Of a stretch of 64,000 nucleotides of DNA, positions 28,014 to 37,467 are shown piece after piece (the stretch's first letter is position 1; each line of letters starts with the position of its first letter). The DNA comes from Camelimonas lactis (GTDB lineage: Bacteria; Pseudomonadota; Alphaproteobacteria; Rhizobiales; Beijerinckiaceae). The translations under genes were made by a program, and so were the position numbers. Location of the stretch: contig NZ_SLWL01000016.1 in the NCBI RefSeq assembly GCF_004342915.1, positions 1 through 64,000 of the forward strand, read 5' to 3'. The notes below the pieces were generated by a model. It searched no databases. It was not told the origin of the DNA and saw nothing but the letters and a program-made list of their open reading frames with translations.

Positions 28014-28362
28014 CCCGGGCGGCGCGGTTAACGTCTGCGCCAGAAAACCTTCCCACTGACGCATCCGTCTCTCATGCCCGCGCCTGTCGCGGGCATTTGC
28101 GTCTGCGGCGCGCGCCGCCGGACGGGCAGATCTCCCGGGGATGACGGGGTGAACCCCGGCTATGACCGCAGCGAGGTGTGAATTTACCCTATCGCCCTGA
28201 CACGACAGGGTTTCTGAACAGGGAGCCACGTTGGCTACCCTGGCGAACGCCGCAGCGGGCGCTGTCCGGGACAAACTCCTCTTTGCCAGGGCCGGCTTTT
28301 ATCGCAAAACAGCGTCCACTCCCGCGCTGGCGTTCGCTGGCGCTCCGTCTAAGGTGAGCGAC
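28014..28362. other. Intergenic region sspB / GST
   Basis: About 349 bases. It holds the sspB terminator (28074-28098) and presumably the GST promoter. The GST open frame extends upstream through part of it but without family content. Confidence 0.45.
28074..28098 (+). terminator. Terminator of sspB
   Basis: GCCCGCG (28076-28082) pairs with CGCGGGC (28088-28094), with an additional T-A pair, loop CCTGT, followed by TTT. The T-run is short. Confidence 0.55.
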
Positions 28363-28983
28363 ATGAAGCTGTTTTATGCCCCCGGCGCCTGCTCCATCGG
28401 CATTCACGCCCTGCTTGAAGAAACTGGCAAGCCTTACGAGGCCATTCGCCTGAACCTCTCCGAAGGCGACCAGCGCAAACCGGAATATGCGGCCGTCAAT
28501 CCCAAGGGCAAGGTGCCGGCGCTGGTGCGCGACGACGGCCGACTGCTGACCGAATTCGCCGCCATCGCCTGGTGGATCGGCCTCGCCAATCCGGAACTGA
28601 AGCTGATCCCGCAGGGCATCGACGCGCAGGCCCAGGCGCTGTCGACGCTCAGCTACATCACCGGCACGGTGCATCCGCAGGGCTTCACCCGCATGTTCCG
28701 CCCCAACTATTTCACGCCGCATGAGGCGGAGTATGACGCCATTCGCGCCCTTGGCGCCGAAAACGCCAACAAGGGCCTCGCCATTCTTTCCCAGGAGCTG
28801 GGCGAGAAGTCCTACGTGGCCGGCGATCTCTCCGTCGCCGATTACGCCCTGTTTTATGTGACCTGGTGGAAGGCCTTCCGCCTGAAGGAAGAATTGCCGG
28901 CCAATCTCGCCGCCCACTACGCCCGCATGCTGGCGCGCCCGGCGGTGCAGCGGGCGCTGGCGGCGGAAGGCTTCGGCGGCTGA
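28363..28983 (+). CDS. Glutathione S-transferase, beta class
   Basis: A 206-residue GST. The N-terminus MKLFYAPGACSIGIHALLEE carries Cys10, the active-site residue of bacterial beta-class enzymes; NPKGKVPALV and the glutathione-binding LTEFAAI follow. The C-terminal helical domain contains VADYALFYVTWW. The start at 28363 (AAGGTGAG upstream) gives the standard beta-class N-terminus; an open frame continues 44 codons further up. Likely cytoplasmic, role in oxidative or xenobiotic stress by family knowledge. Confidence 0.93.
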   Translation: MKLFYAPGACSIGIHALLEETGKPYEAIRLNLSEGDQRKPEYAAVNPKGKVPALVRDDGRLLTEFAAIAWWIGLANPELKLIPQGIDAQAQALSTLSYITGTVHPQGFTRMFRPNYFTPHEAEYDAIRALGAENANKGLAILSQELGEKSYVAGDLSVADYALFYVTWWKAFRLKEELPANLAAHYARMLARPAVQRALAAEGFGG

Positions 28984-29031
28984 CGTCCAGGGAGGCGGCC
29001 GGGAACCACGCGCCGGCGCCTGTTATCGCCA

Positions 29032-29061
29032 GGGCAAAATTCGTCTGGGCAAAATTCGCCT
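29032..29061 (+). repeat. 15-bp tandem repeat, two copies
   Basis: GGGCAAAATTCGTCT (29032-29046) and GGGCAAAATTCGCCT (29047-29061) differ by one base. The core GGCAAAA recurs at about 29106 and 29196, upstream of the DUF4169 gene. Possibly a regulator-binding region; too little to say more. Confidence 0.5.
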
Positions 29062-29254
29062 GGGAGGAGGCATTGCGCCATCCTTTCATTTGACGCAATT
29101 GCCCTGGCAAAATGCACCCTGCCGGCGCCGGCGGCGAAACGTTCTCCGGCGACGGTAATCTTCCTGCTCCGTCAGGAAGCGCGTCGATCAGAGAAATGGG
29201 CAAAACTCCACTTCGACATGGGCGGGTTTTGCTCTCCATGACAGGAGGCGGGCG

Positions 29255-29464
29255 ATGGGCGACGTCATCAATCTTCGGCAGGCGCGCAAGCAGCGGGCGC
29301 GCCAGGACAGGGACGCGGAAGCGGCGCGCAACCGGACGGCGTTCGGCCGCAGCAAGGCGGACAGGCAGCGCGACGAGAGCGTGACCAACCTGGCCGAACG
29401 GCGGCTGGACGGCCACCGGCTGACGCCCTTCACGCCCGACGACGACGGGAAAACGCCCGCTTGA
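29255..29464 (+). CDS. DUF4169 family protein
   Basis: A 69-residue basic protein (GDVINLRQARKQRARQDRD...AANRTAFGRSKADRQRD...RRLDGHRL), matching the DUF4169 pattern of a short helical Arg/Ala-rich protein. Function unknown. It overlaps the next gene by 4 bases and is regularly paired with a ribbon-helix-helix protein in alphaproteobacteria. A GGAGG ribosome-binding site precedes the start. Confidence 0.88.
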   Translation: MGDVINLRQARKQRARQDRDAEAARNRTAFGRSKADRQRDESVTNLAERRLDGHRLTPFTPDDDGKTPA

Positions 29465-29703
29465 ACGCCCACCCCGCCGGCGTAATCAAACGCTCCATCG
29501 TCATCGCCGGGCACAGCACCAGCATCTCGCTCGAAGAGGCGTTCTGGCGGGCGCTGCGCGATATCGCCGCCGCGCGCGGCTGCCCCGTGGCGCGGCTCGT
29601 CGTTGAGATCGACCGGAGCCGCGCCGGTGAGAACCTGTCGTCGGCCATCCGGGTTTTCGTACTGAATGAAGCGCTGAAGCGCGGGCAGGCGCCGTCGCCA
29701 TAA
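29461..29703 (+). CDS. Ribbon-helix-helix domain protein
   Basis: An 80-residue protein starting at TTG, which overlaps the TGA of the DUF4169 gene (TTGA). The sequence IKRSIVIAGHSTSISLEEAFWRALRDIAAARG fits the RHH_4 type: a short beta-strand followed by two helices. Members bind DNA, often as regulators, or are of unknown role. Translation coupling implies that the two proteins act together. Confidence 0.85.
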   Translation: MNAHPAGVIKRSIVIAGHSTSISLEEAFWRALRDIAAARGCPVARLVVEIDRSRAGENLSSAIRVFVLNEALKRGQAPSP

Positions 29704-29778
29704 TTCCATTACCGGAAGCGCTGGAACAGCGCGGCCTGCAACGCGATTTGCAAGACCCGGCGCCCTGCCCTCAGGATT

Positions 29779-32700
29779 TCACTGGAAACGCGGCGTCGGC
29801 GTTGGCGTGAACGGCAGCGCGGCGGGGGGCGCCGGCTGGCTGGCCCCGCGCCCAGACCCGAGATTGGGGCGCGGCGGCGGCAGCGGCGCCGAGGGCAAAG
29901 GCGCGACTGGCGAACCCGCGTCCGGGATGCTCCGTCCGCCGTGCCCGGCGCCATCCTCGGTCCGGGCGCGCTCTTCCTGCTGACGCGCCCGTTCCCGCTG
30001 ACGCGCCTCTTCTGCCTGACGCGCCTCTTCCGCCTGACGGAGCTCCTCCTGGCGAGCCTGGCGCCGCTTGCGCTCGGCCTCCTCCAGCCGGCGGGCTTCC
30101 GCCTTCCAGGCTTCGACCTGGCGCAATTCATCATCGAGGCGGATGGCGGCGAGGCCGGTTTGCAACTCCGCCGCATCAATCGTGCGCGCTGGCTCCTCCA
30201 GGCGCCCGCGCCAGTTCAGGACAAGCGCCGGCGGCGCGCCCTTCCAGCGGGGCGGCGCAGTCAACGCGGCCAGCCGCGCAACGGCGTCGAGGCGCAAGGC
30301 GCGCAGATCAACGGTCACCCCGGCGTTGAGGCTGCCGGGGCCATCAAAAAGCTGGGGCGGGTCAATCCGGATGACGCCGCCCGCCACCACCACCGGAGCC
30401 TTCGCCTCCGCGACCGTGAACGGAGCGGCGGCCAGCTGGCGCTGCGCCGTCTGCAACAGTCGCGCCGCGTCGAGCCCGGCGGGATCACCCGCCATGCTGG
30501 CGACCACCGCGCCCGGCGCCGCTGGCGACGCCTGGAGCAGCCGGCTGTCGTGCAGGCGGATTTCGCCATTGCCGGCGAGACTGGCGACCAGCCCGGCCAG
30601 GCTCTCGCCGGAGGCGCCCAGACGCAGATCAATGTCGGCGACGCCCTGGAGCTGGCCAACGCCCCAACCGGCCAGCGGCGCGCCGGTGAGACGCAGATCC
30701 GCCGCCATGGCGGCGGCCCCGCCCTGGCGGCGCAACAGCAGGGTTCCGGCCAGCCTGCCAGCGGCGGAGGCTGACAGGGGCGTCGAGAGCGCCGCCGGCT
30801 GCAAGGCCATGCGCACCCCGTCGGCCACGGATGCGACGCCGAGACTGGCGTCGGCGACGGCGAAACCGGCGCCAAGATCGAGGCGCCGCGCCTTCAGCGA
30901 CAATTCGAAAGGACGCGGCGCGCCGGTAACCGGATCAGCGAGCGCCAGCGGCGCCGGAGCGAAGCGGCGCGACGACCAGGCGCCCGTCGCCTGGGACGCG
31001 TCAGGCGTCGCCTCGCCCAGCGCCAGGGCGCCGGCGAGCGCCGGCAGGGACAGGGCCTCCAGATTGACCTGCGCTGCAAGGCCATTGTCGCCGCCGCCGG
31101 CGCCCCCGTCGCTCAGGGGGCTGATGAGGCCGGAAAGCGGCGCGTCGCCGCTGCGCCCCTGGAAGGCAAGGCTCCAGGCAGGCCCGTTGTCCTGGGTTTC
31201 CCCCGCCGCCCGCCAGTTCAGGCGGCCGTCCAGTTTCAGAGGGGCCGCGGCGGGGCGCGGCCATCCCATCGCCCGGGCGAGGCTGGCGGCGTCATCCGTT
31301 GTCAGGGCAAGGCGCGCGCCGCCCGCCGCCGGCGTCGCGGTCAGTCGCGCGCCGGCGGCCTGCGCGTCGATGGCGACGGCAACGCCCGCCGCCGCCGGAC
31401 GGAGATTGACGACCGCCCGCCATGGCCCCTGCCCCGCTGGCGGATCCGACAGGGCAAAACCCGCCGGAACCAGCAAACGCAGCGGCGTCGCCGCATCACC
31501 GCCGGACAGGGTGACCTGGCCGCCAGCAAAGCTGACGGCGCGCGCGCGCCCGGGCGGCGCCAGCGCAAGGCGGCCAACGGCGACGCCGGCCGAGGTGACA
31601 TCGGCGGTAAACCGCAAAATCGCGCCGCCGCCCGGCTGCGGTTCGGCGCCGAAGCTGATGCGCACCGGGCGGGCCAGGGCGGGATTGCGCAACGCCTGCT
31701 GCAACCAGGCGGGGCCGCCGAGGCCCAGCCGCCCGGCCAGGGTCGCCAGCGCCTCCATGGCCGGCGCGCGAATCTCGCCGGCCAGCGGCTTGCCGCCCCC
31801 GCCCAGGTTGCCAGCGGCGCTCATATCGACGCCGCCGAGGTTTTTGATGTCAAGCAACGCGACGTCCACGTCCGCGCCGGCGCGGGTGGCGCTGAGGCGC
31901 ACGGCGCCGACCGGACCGGTGGCGCCCAGGCGCAGGCGCTCGCCCGTGAACGCCAGGGAGCCTTCCAGCTGGCCGGCCGCGCCGCCGGGCGCCCATGCCG
32001 CCAGCAGGGTCGATGGCGCCGGCAGATCCGCCAGATCGAGGCCGCGCGCGGCGAATTGCGCATCGAAACGCGGCGATGCGCGCAAGTCCCCCGCCCGGCT
32101 GGCGAACAGGCCGGAAAGTTCGCCATCGTCCGTGGTCAATTGCAACCCGTGCACCGACAGGCTCTCGCGCGATACGCCGGCCTGCCCCGCGAGGACGAGG
32201 CGCTTCTGCCTGGCGATCCAGCCGGTCAGATCAGCCGGCGCGCCCAGGCGGCGCAGCCAGGCCGCCAGCAGGGCCGGCTGCGGGGCTTGCAGGCGCGGCG
32301 ACAGGGTGATGAAGGGGCGCGGCGTCGCGCGGGCGTCGCCGGTCAGCTCAAGCGCGGCGCCCGGCAGGGCGACGCGGGCGGCGTCAAGCGTCAACACGCC
32401 GCCGGCAAAACGCGCCTGCAATTGCGCCGGCCCGGTTTCCTCTTCGCCCCAGGCCAGGGCGTCGATGGCGAGGCGCGCCGACAGCGCCGGCGCGGGCGCA
32501 AGCCGGGCCAGCTCGTGAACCATGGCCATGACGGCGGCGAAAGCGTCGTCGCCGTCCCCGACGCCCCAGCCGGCAAGATCAAGCCGGCGCCCCTTCAGGT
32601 CGAGCGTCAGGGGGCCGCCCAGCGCGCCGACGCCGCTTCCCTCAAAGCGCAACGGCGCCGCCGGGTCGCCCACATCAATGCGAATTTGCCGCGCTTCCAG

Positions 32701-33549
32701 CTTATCCCCGTTGAGATTCATATCCGCCGTCAGGCTGGCGCGGGGCGCATCCTCCGGTTTGGCGGACGCCGCGTCGCGCCGTGACAGCGGGCGGGTCAAT
32801 GACAGGCGGCCGGCAATGCCCCAGTCCCGGCCCGACGCGGCGTCGGGCCACAATGCCTGACCATCGAATTCGGCGCGGCCGTCTGCGGCGTCGCCAAGCG
32901 AAGCGCGCAGGCGCAAGGCGCCGTCCGGCTCCAGCTCGCCAGTCGCCAGGCTGAAGGGGACGGCGTCGACGACGCCGTTGATGCGCCAGGGACCGGTCAG
33001 CGCCGCCGCCCGCACCTCGGCGTCAATTCCCCCGCGCTCGAACAGCGGCGCGCCCTGGCGATCGGTGACGATGAGCGCGCCGTCGCGGATGCGCAGGGCG
33101 TCGAGGGCCGGGGCGATCGCCGGGCCGCGCCGGCGCGCGCCTGCCGCAGGCGGCCAGGCAAGGCGCAGCACCGGCCGGTCAACAGCGGCGTCGGCGATCT
33201 GCCACTTGCCGCCCAACAGCGGCGCGAGGGCCAGTTCAACCCGCAGGCTGCCGGTGGTGAGCAACGGCGGCGTCTCGCGGTAAGAAGCGCCAGCCTTGCC
33301 CGCGTCAGCCGGGGGCGGCGCATCCCGGACTTCGGCGCCTTCCAGTTGCAGCATCGGCGACGGCAACAGACGCAGGCTGACGGCGCCGCGGGTCCGCACC
33401 TCAAACCCGAGCGCTTCCCCCAGCGCCGCGTCGATGCGGTCGCGCTGGCTGGTCCAGTCAATGAAGCGCGGCCCGGCGAGCGCGACAACCAGGATCGCGA
33501 TCAACGCCACGGCCAGCACTGTCAGGAAGTCGCGCAACGCCGCTCCCAT
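29779..33549 (-). CDS. AsmA family protein (very long)
   Basis: A ~1256-residue protein with one N-terminal membrane helix (LRDFLTVLAVALIAILVVALAG) and the AsmA start motif (PRFIDWTSQRDRIDAAL...G). The long periplasmic part is rich in beta-type repeats, e.g. VRTRGAVSLRLLPSPMLQLEGAEV; a C-terminal AsmA domain includes the GNGEIRLHDSRLLQ block. The end is a charged coiled coil (RRLEEAERKRRQARQEELRQAEEARQ, residues ~1140-1180) and a Pro-rich tail. Family members resemble bridge-like lipid-transfer proteins and affect outer-membrane lipid homeostasis. The start is uncertain (33549 or 33558); no strong ribosome-binding site. It follows the flavoprotein gene by 58 bases. Confidence 0.9.
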   Translation of the reverse strand: MGAALRDFLTVLAVALIAILVVALAGPRFIDWTSQRDRIDAALGEALGFEVRTRGAVSLRLLPSPMLQLEGAEVRDAPPPADAGKAGASYRETPPLLTTGSLRVELALAPLLGGKWQIADAAVDRPVLRLAWPPAAGARRRGPAIAPALDALRIRDGALIVTDRQGAPLFERGGIDAEVRAAALTGPWRINGVVDAVPFSLATGELEPDGALRLRASLGDAADGRAEFDGQALWPDAASGRDWGIAGRLSLTRPLSRRDAASAKPEDAPRASLTADMNLNGDKLEARQIRIDVGDPAAPLRFEGSGVGALGGPLTLDLKGRRLDLAGWGVGDGDDAFAAVMAMVHELARLAPAPALSARLAIDALAWGEEETGPAQLQARFAGGVLTLDAARVALPGAALELTGDARATPRPFITLSPRLQAPQPALLAAWLRRLGAPADLTGWIARQKRLVLAGQAGVSRESLSVHGLQLTTDDGELSGLFASRAGDLRASPRFDAQFAARGLDLADLPAPSTLLAAWAPGGAAGQLEGSLAFTGERLRLGATGPVGAVRLSATRAGADVDVALLDIKNLGGVDMSAAGNLGGGGKPLAGEIRAPAMEALATLAGRLGLGGPAWLQQALRNPALARPVRISFGAEPQPGGGAILRFTADVTSAGVAVGRLALAPPGRARAVSFAGGQVTLSGGDAATPLRLLVPAGFALSDPPAGQGPWRAVVNLRPAAAGVAVAIDAQAAGARLTATPAAGGARLALTTDDAASLARAMGWPRPAAAPLKLDGRLNWRAAGETQDNGPAWSLAFQGRSGDAPLSGLISPLSDGGAGGGDNGLAAQVNLEALSLPALAGALALGEATPDASQATGAWSSRRFAPAPLALADPVTGAPRPFELSLKARRLDLGAGFAVADASLGVASVADGVRMALQPAALSTPLSASAAGRLAGTLLLRRQGGAAAMAADLRLTGAPLAGWGVGQLQGVADIDLRLGASGESLAGLVASLAGNGEIRLHDSRLLQASPAAPGAVVASMAGDPAGLDAARLLQTAQRQLAAAPFTVAEAKAPVVVAGGVIRIDPPQLFDGPGSLNAGVTVDLRALRLDAVARLAALTAPPRWKGAPPALVLNWRGRLEEPARTIDAAELQTGLAAIRLDDELRQVEAWKAEARRLEEAERKRRQARQEELRQAEEARQAEEARQRERARQQEERARTEDGAGHGGRSIPDAGSPVAPLPSAPLPPPRPNLGSGRGASQPAPPAALPFTPTPTPRFQ

Positions 33550-33607
33550 CGTGAACATGGAGCCGGCCGGGCCCGCTCCCACCAACGCGTCTTGCGCCGA
33601 GCCGGCG

Positions 33608-35047
33608 TCAGCGCATGTTTCCCGCCCGTTGCGGCAGGATCTTGCCGGGATTCATCAGATTTTCCGGGTCGATGGCCTGCTTGATGGCGCGCATCACGCC
33701 GAGCGCGTCCTCGCCGTGCTCGGCGGCCATGAATTTCATCTTGCCCTGGCCAATGCCGTGCTCACCGGTGCAGGTGCCGCCGTAAGCCAGGGCCCGCGCC
33801 GCCAGCCGCTCCAGAAAACCCTCGATGGCGACGCGCTGGGCGGCGTCGTTCACATCGAAAAACGGCTGGGTGTGGAAATTGCCGTCGCCCACGTGGCCGA
33901 CCGTGGCGCCGGCAATGCCGATGCTTTCCAGATCGCGCGTGGTTTCCTCCACGCAATCGGCCAAGCGGGAAATCGGCACGCACACATCCGTGGCGAAGGT
34001 CAGCATGCCGGGATTGGCGGCGCGCCCGGCCCAATAGGCGTCGTGCCGGGCCTGCCACAGGCGGGTGCGATCCTCCGCCCGGGTCGCCCATTCAAACGGC
34101 CCGCCGCCGAGCCCCTCAGCGATCTCGCCAAAGCGGGCCGCCTGCTCCTGCACCGAAGCGTCCGTGCCGTGGAACTCCACCAGCAGCATCGGCGTCTCGG
34201 GCAGGCCAATCTTCGAATAGGCGTTGACCGAGCGCACCGAGGCGGCGTCGAGCAGTTCGATGCGCGCCACCGGAATGCCGGACTGGATGGTCTGGATGGT
34301 GGCGTCGCAGGCGGCGTGAACGCTGGGGAACGGGCAGCAGCCGGCGGAGATTGCCTCGGGAATGCCATGCAGCCGCAGGGTGATTTTGGTAATGACGCCG
34401 AGCGTGCCTTCCGAGCCGATGAACAAATGGGTGAGATCGTAGCCGGCGGCGCTCTTTTTCGCGCGCGAGCCGGTGTGGATGACGCGGCCGTCCGGCAGCA
34501 CCACCTCCAGGGCCAGCACGTTCTCGCGCATGGTTCCGTACCGCACGGCGTTGGTGCCGGAGCAGCGCGTCGCCGCCATGCCGCCGATGGAAGCGTCGGC
34601 GCCGGGATCGATCGGGAAGAACAGACCGGCGTCGCGCAGATATTCGTTGAGTTCCTTGCGGGTGACGCCAGGCTCCACCACCACGTCGAGGTCTTCCGCA
34701 TGCACGGCGATCACCGCCTTCATGCGGCTGGTGTCAATGCAGACGCCGCCGAAGGGGGCGTTGACGTGCCCCTCCAGCGAGGTGCCGGTTCCATAGGGGA
34801 TCATTGGCGTATGATGGGCGGCGCACAGGCGCACAATCTCCACCACCTCCTCCGTCGTCTCCGGAAAAACCACGGCGTCCGGCGGCTGGTTGCCCTGCCA
34901 GGTGAGGGTGTTGGCGTGCTGCTCGCGGATCGTCTCATTGACGGTGAAGCGCGCGCCAAAGCGCGCCTGCAAGGCGGCGAGGCAGGCGGCGCGGCCGGGA
35001 GAAGCGTCCGCATCCTCGACAGGTGCTGGCTGGATCGTCGCGGCCAT
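33608..35047 (-). CDS. FAD-binding oxidase, D-lactate dehydrogenase-like
   Basis: A 479-residue flavoprotein of the FAD_binding_4/VAO family. The FAD site is IPYGTGTSLEGHVNAPFGGV and the segment DPGADASIGGMAATRCSGTNAVRYGTMRENVL; the C-terminal oxidase domain has VGHVGDGNFH and GTCTGEHGIGQGKM, the signature of D-lactate dehydrogenase (cytochrome)/glycolate oxidase subunit D. D-lactate is the likeliest substrate, D-2-hydroxyglutarate an alternative. No membrane segment. The L-lactate system lutABC is also present (60878-63844). Confidence 0.92.
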   Translation of the reverse strand: MAATIQPAPVEDADASPGRAACLAALQARFGARFTVNETIREQHANTLTWQGNQPPDAVVFPETTEEVVEIVRLCAAHHTPMIPYGTGTSLEGHVNAPFGGVCIDTSRMKAVIAVHAEDLDVVVEPGVTRKELNEYLRDAGLFFPIDPGADASIGGMAATRCSGTNAVRYGTMRENVLALEVVLPDGRVIHTGSRAKKSAAGYDLTHLFIGSEGTLGVITKITLRLHGIPEAISAGCCPFPSVHAACDATIQTIQSGIPVARIELLDAASVRSVNAYSKIGLPETPMLLVEFHGTDASVQEQAARFGEIAEGLGGGPFEWATRAEDRTRLWQARHDAYWAGRAANPGMLTFATDVCVPISRLADCVEETTRDLESIGIAGATVGHVGDGNFHTQPFFDVNDAAQRVAIEGFLERLAARALAYGGTCTGEHGIGQGKMKFMAAEHGEDALGVMRAIKQAIDPENLMNPGKILPQRAGNMR

Positions 35048-35232
35048 GTTTGCTTTCCCTCGCCTGACGGATGGGCCCGACCGGCCGGCGCGCCGGGGAG
35101 GCCTGAATGGGTGCAGTCTAAGCCGTTTTCCCGCAAAGTCGCTACCGCCCTGCGCGGGAAAAGGCGCAGGATCAGGCGGGCTGGCCGGAAGGCGAATTTA
35201 CCCGCCGCGCCGCAACCCGCCGTTGGCGCGCC

Positions 35233-36219
35233 TCAGGGCGCCTTGCCGATCACGACCACCGGCTTGCCGATATTCTCGCGGTTCAGCATACGCGTCAGCA
35301 GGGCCGGCGTTTCTTCGAGCGCGAAGGTGGCGGCGGGCTGCGGATTGATGCGGCCCTCGTTCACCAGATCGATCATGCGCTGGAAAATGACAGCGGCGGC
35401 GCCGGCCGCGGCCCGCACATGGCCGCCCCAATCAACGCCGACGATGCTGGCGCGCTTCAGCAAAGGCAGGTTCAGCGGAATCTTCGGGATTTCACCGCCA
35501 GCGAAACCGACCACCAGATGGCGGCCGCCAGGGGCAAGGCAACGGAACGCCGTCTCGGACCACTGGCCGCCAACCGGGTCGTAAATCACTGTGAGCTTGC
35601 GACCGTCGAGCACGCCCTCCAGGGTCTTGCGCCAGTCCGGCGCGCTATAATTCACGACAAGATCGGCGCCCGCCTTCACGCAGGCGGCAAGGCGCCCGTC
35701 GGATGAGGCGGCGGCGACCACCGTCGCGCCCATGCCCTTGGCCACGTCGATCGCCGCCATGCCGACGCCGCCGGAGGCGCCGAGCACCAGAACGGTCTCG
35801 CCGGGCTGAAGATGGCCGCAGGTTTCAAAACCATAAATGGCGGTGGAATAGTTCACCAGGGCGGCGGCTGCGGCGACGGAGCTGAATTTTTCCGGCAGCG
35901 GCGTGCATTGCGCGGCGAACACCACCGCCTTCTCACACAGGGCGCCGCGTTCGGCCAGGGCCATCACCCGCTTGCCGACGAGATCCTGGGGGACTTCGGA
36001 ACCAACCGCGATCACCGTGCCGGCGAGTTCGCTGCCGGGAATGAACGGCAGCGGCCGCTTGACCTGGTAGGCGCCGCGCACGTTGAGGCCATCGACATAG
36101 CCCAGGCCCACCGCCTCGACCGCGATGATGGCGTCGCGCGGGCCAGGCGCCGGATCGGGCAGATCGTTCACCACCAGGTTTTTGGGATCGCCGTATTCAA
36201 GACACTGCACAGCCTTCAT
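35233..36219 (-). CDS. NADPH:quinone oxidoreductase family protein
   Basis: A 328-residue zinc-independent MDR-family reductase. It begins MKAVQCLEYGDP, has the GroES-like N-terminal domain (FIPGSELAGTVIAVGSEV) and the Rossmann motif GASGGVGMAAIDVAKGMGA. Lack of the Cys-rich zinc lobe indicates a quinone oxidoreductase-like rather than an alcohol dehydrogenase type. ATG 36219 has TGAGG six bases before it. Substrate unknown; gene order suggests it stands alone. Confidence 0.92.
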   Translation of the reverse strand: MKAVQCLEYGDPKNLVVNDLPDPAPGPRDAIIAVEAVGLGYVDGLNVRGAYQVKRPLPFIPGSELAGTVIAVGSEVPQDLVGKRVMALAERGALCEKAVVFAAQCTPLPEKFSSVAAAAALVNYSTAIYGFETCGHLQPGETVLVLGASGGVGMAAIDVAKGMGATVVAAASSDGRLAACVKAGADLVVNYSAPDWRKTLEGVLDGRKLTVIYDPVGGQWSETAFRCLAPGGRHLVVGFAGGEIPKIPLNLPLLKRASIVGVDWGGHVRAAAGAAAVIFQRMIDLVNEGRINPQPAATFALEETPALLTRMLNRENIGKPVVVIGKAP

Positions 36220-36675
36220 CGTCATCCTCACGCGTTCGCTCCCGCCCGGAGTTGGCGCCCAAAGCGGATCACGCCGCGAGCGGAAACACCAGGCCCATTT
36301 GTCTGAGGCTTTGAACCGAAGCGGCCGGTCGCGCAAGGGGCGGCAGTGGGCAAGGGGCAGCAGGCGGGCAAGCGGCGCGGAAGGGGGCGTCAGACGCACA
36401 TGCTGCCCCGCCTCTTCCTGATCGGGCGACCCGGCCATTGCTCACGCCCCATGCGCCACATCCCATGCACCACCCGCACTGTCATGCCCCGGCCTGATCC
36501 GGACATCCACACAGGCAGCGTTGACGCAGCGGAAAGAGCCCGGACAGGGCGGCAAGACGCGGATGCCCGGATCGGGTCCGGGCATGAGGCAATGAGGCGG
36601 GGCAAAGACGGGATTGCAACGGAAGCGCAGCAGCGCCGCGCCAGGCTCACCCCATGCCCTGCCTGACCAGAACGC
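36220..36675. other. Intergenic region, nothing seen
   Basis: About 456 bases between two minus-strand genes. GC-rich; no gene with a ribosome-binding site, no repeat, no clear terminator. Confidence 0.45.
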
Positions 36676-37092
36676 TCAGCAAAGGCCCGTGGCGCAGGGA
36701 CGCAGCATGCCCGGCTGGTTCTGGTTTTGCAGTTGCTGGATCTGCTGTTGCTGCTGCATCTGGCGCAGCTGGTTCTGCTGCTGGTACTGCTGGTTTTCCA
36801 GACGCTGCTGCATGGAGCGGTTCGACCGCAACACCGATTGTCCCGAACGGACGCCGGTCACCGGATCATAACCCTGGGCGTGCAGCGGACCGCCAGAGGC
36901 AGCCCACAAGGCTGCGGCGGCGGCCAGCGCGGCGGCGGCCGCGCCCAGCGCCACCCGGCGACGCATGCGCGCCGCTTCCTGGGCGGTGATCGCCCTGGCG
37001 CGGGCCGTGGCCTTTCCACCCCGGCCGTTGCGGCGCGCGGCGTGATCGCGCGCGACAGCCCATGCATGCTGCATATCTGGATCGTGGCGCAT
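36676..37092 (-). CDS. Membrane-anchored protein with Gln-rich tail
   Basis: A 138-residue protein. A basic N-terminus (residues 10-46) precedes one hydrophobic helix (about 47-67), followed by a tail in which residues 93-130 are almost only Gln, Asn, Leu and Arg (RQMQQQQQIQQLQNQNQ), then a Cys-containing end (RPCATGLC). AAGGAG precedes the ATG by 7 bases. No known family recognised. Topology suggests a cytoplasmic N-terminus and a periplasmic Gln-rich coiled-coil tail. Confidence 0.75.
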   Translation of the reverse strand: MRHDPDMQHAWAVARDHAARRNGRGGKATARARAITAQEAARMRRRVALGAAAAALAAAAALWAASGGPLHAQGYDPVTGVRSGQSVLRSNRSMQQRLENQQYQQQNQLRQMQQQQQIQQLQNQNQPGMLRPCATGLC

Positions 37093-37467
37093 GGCGGCTC
37101 CTTACACGGGTCGGCGCGCTGCCCGGAAAGTGAAGATAACCGGCGCGCCAGAAGGCTGCGGAAACCTTCCATTTACCAATATAGAAACCCATATGGCATT
37201 TGAAAGGCCTTTCTGCTGGAAACGAACGCTCGACTTTCGTTCCCCTTATGGTCCAATGTGGTGACGTTACGGCGCGTCATCGAATCGAAGCTTTTTGGGG
37301 CTTGAGCGGCTGGCGGGTTGCCCGATCCCGCGCAGGGGCGGACAGGGCGCGACCGGGCGGGCGTGGCCAGCTGGCGAACGTGACCAGCTGGCGGGGCCGG
37401 AAACGGCCAATCCACTGCCAGAAACGCCGGCGGCCCCTCCCCGGGAAAGTGAAAACTGAACAGGTCA
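37093..37467. other. Divergent intergenic region, no gene supported
   Basis: About 375 bases upstream of both the Gln-rich protein and the helicase. Includes a comparatively AT-rich stretch around 37170-37270 that may hold promoters. Nothing else recognised. Confidence 0.4.

Noticed and set aside
30068..32518. 816-codon open frame opposite asmA
   Set aside because: Ser/Arg/Pro-rich antisense shadow with no domain or ribosome-binding site.
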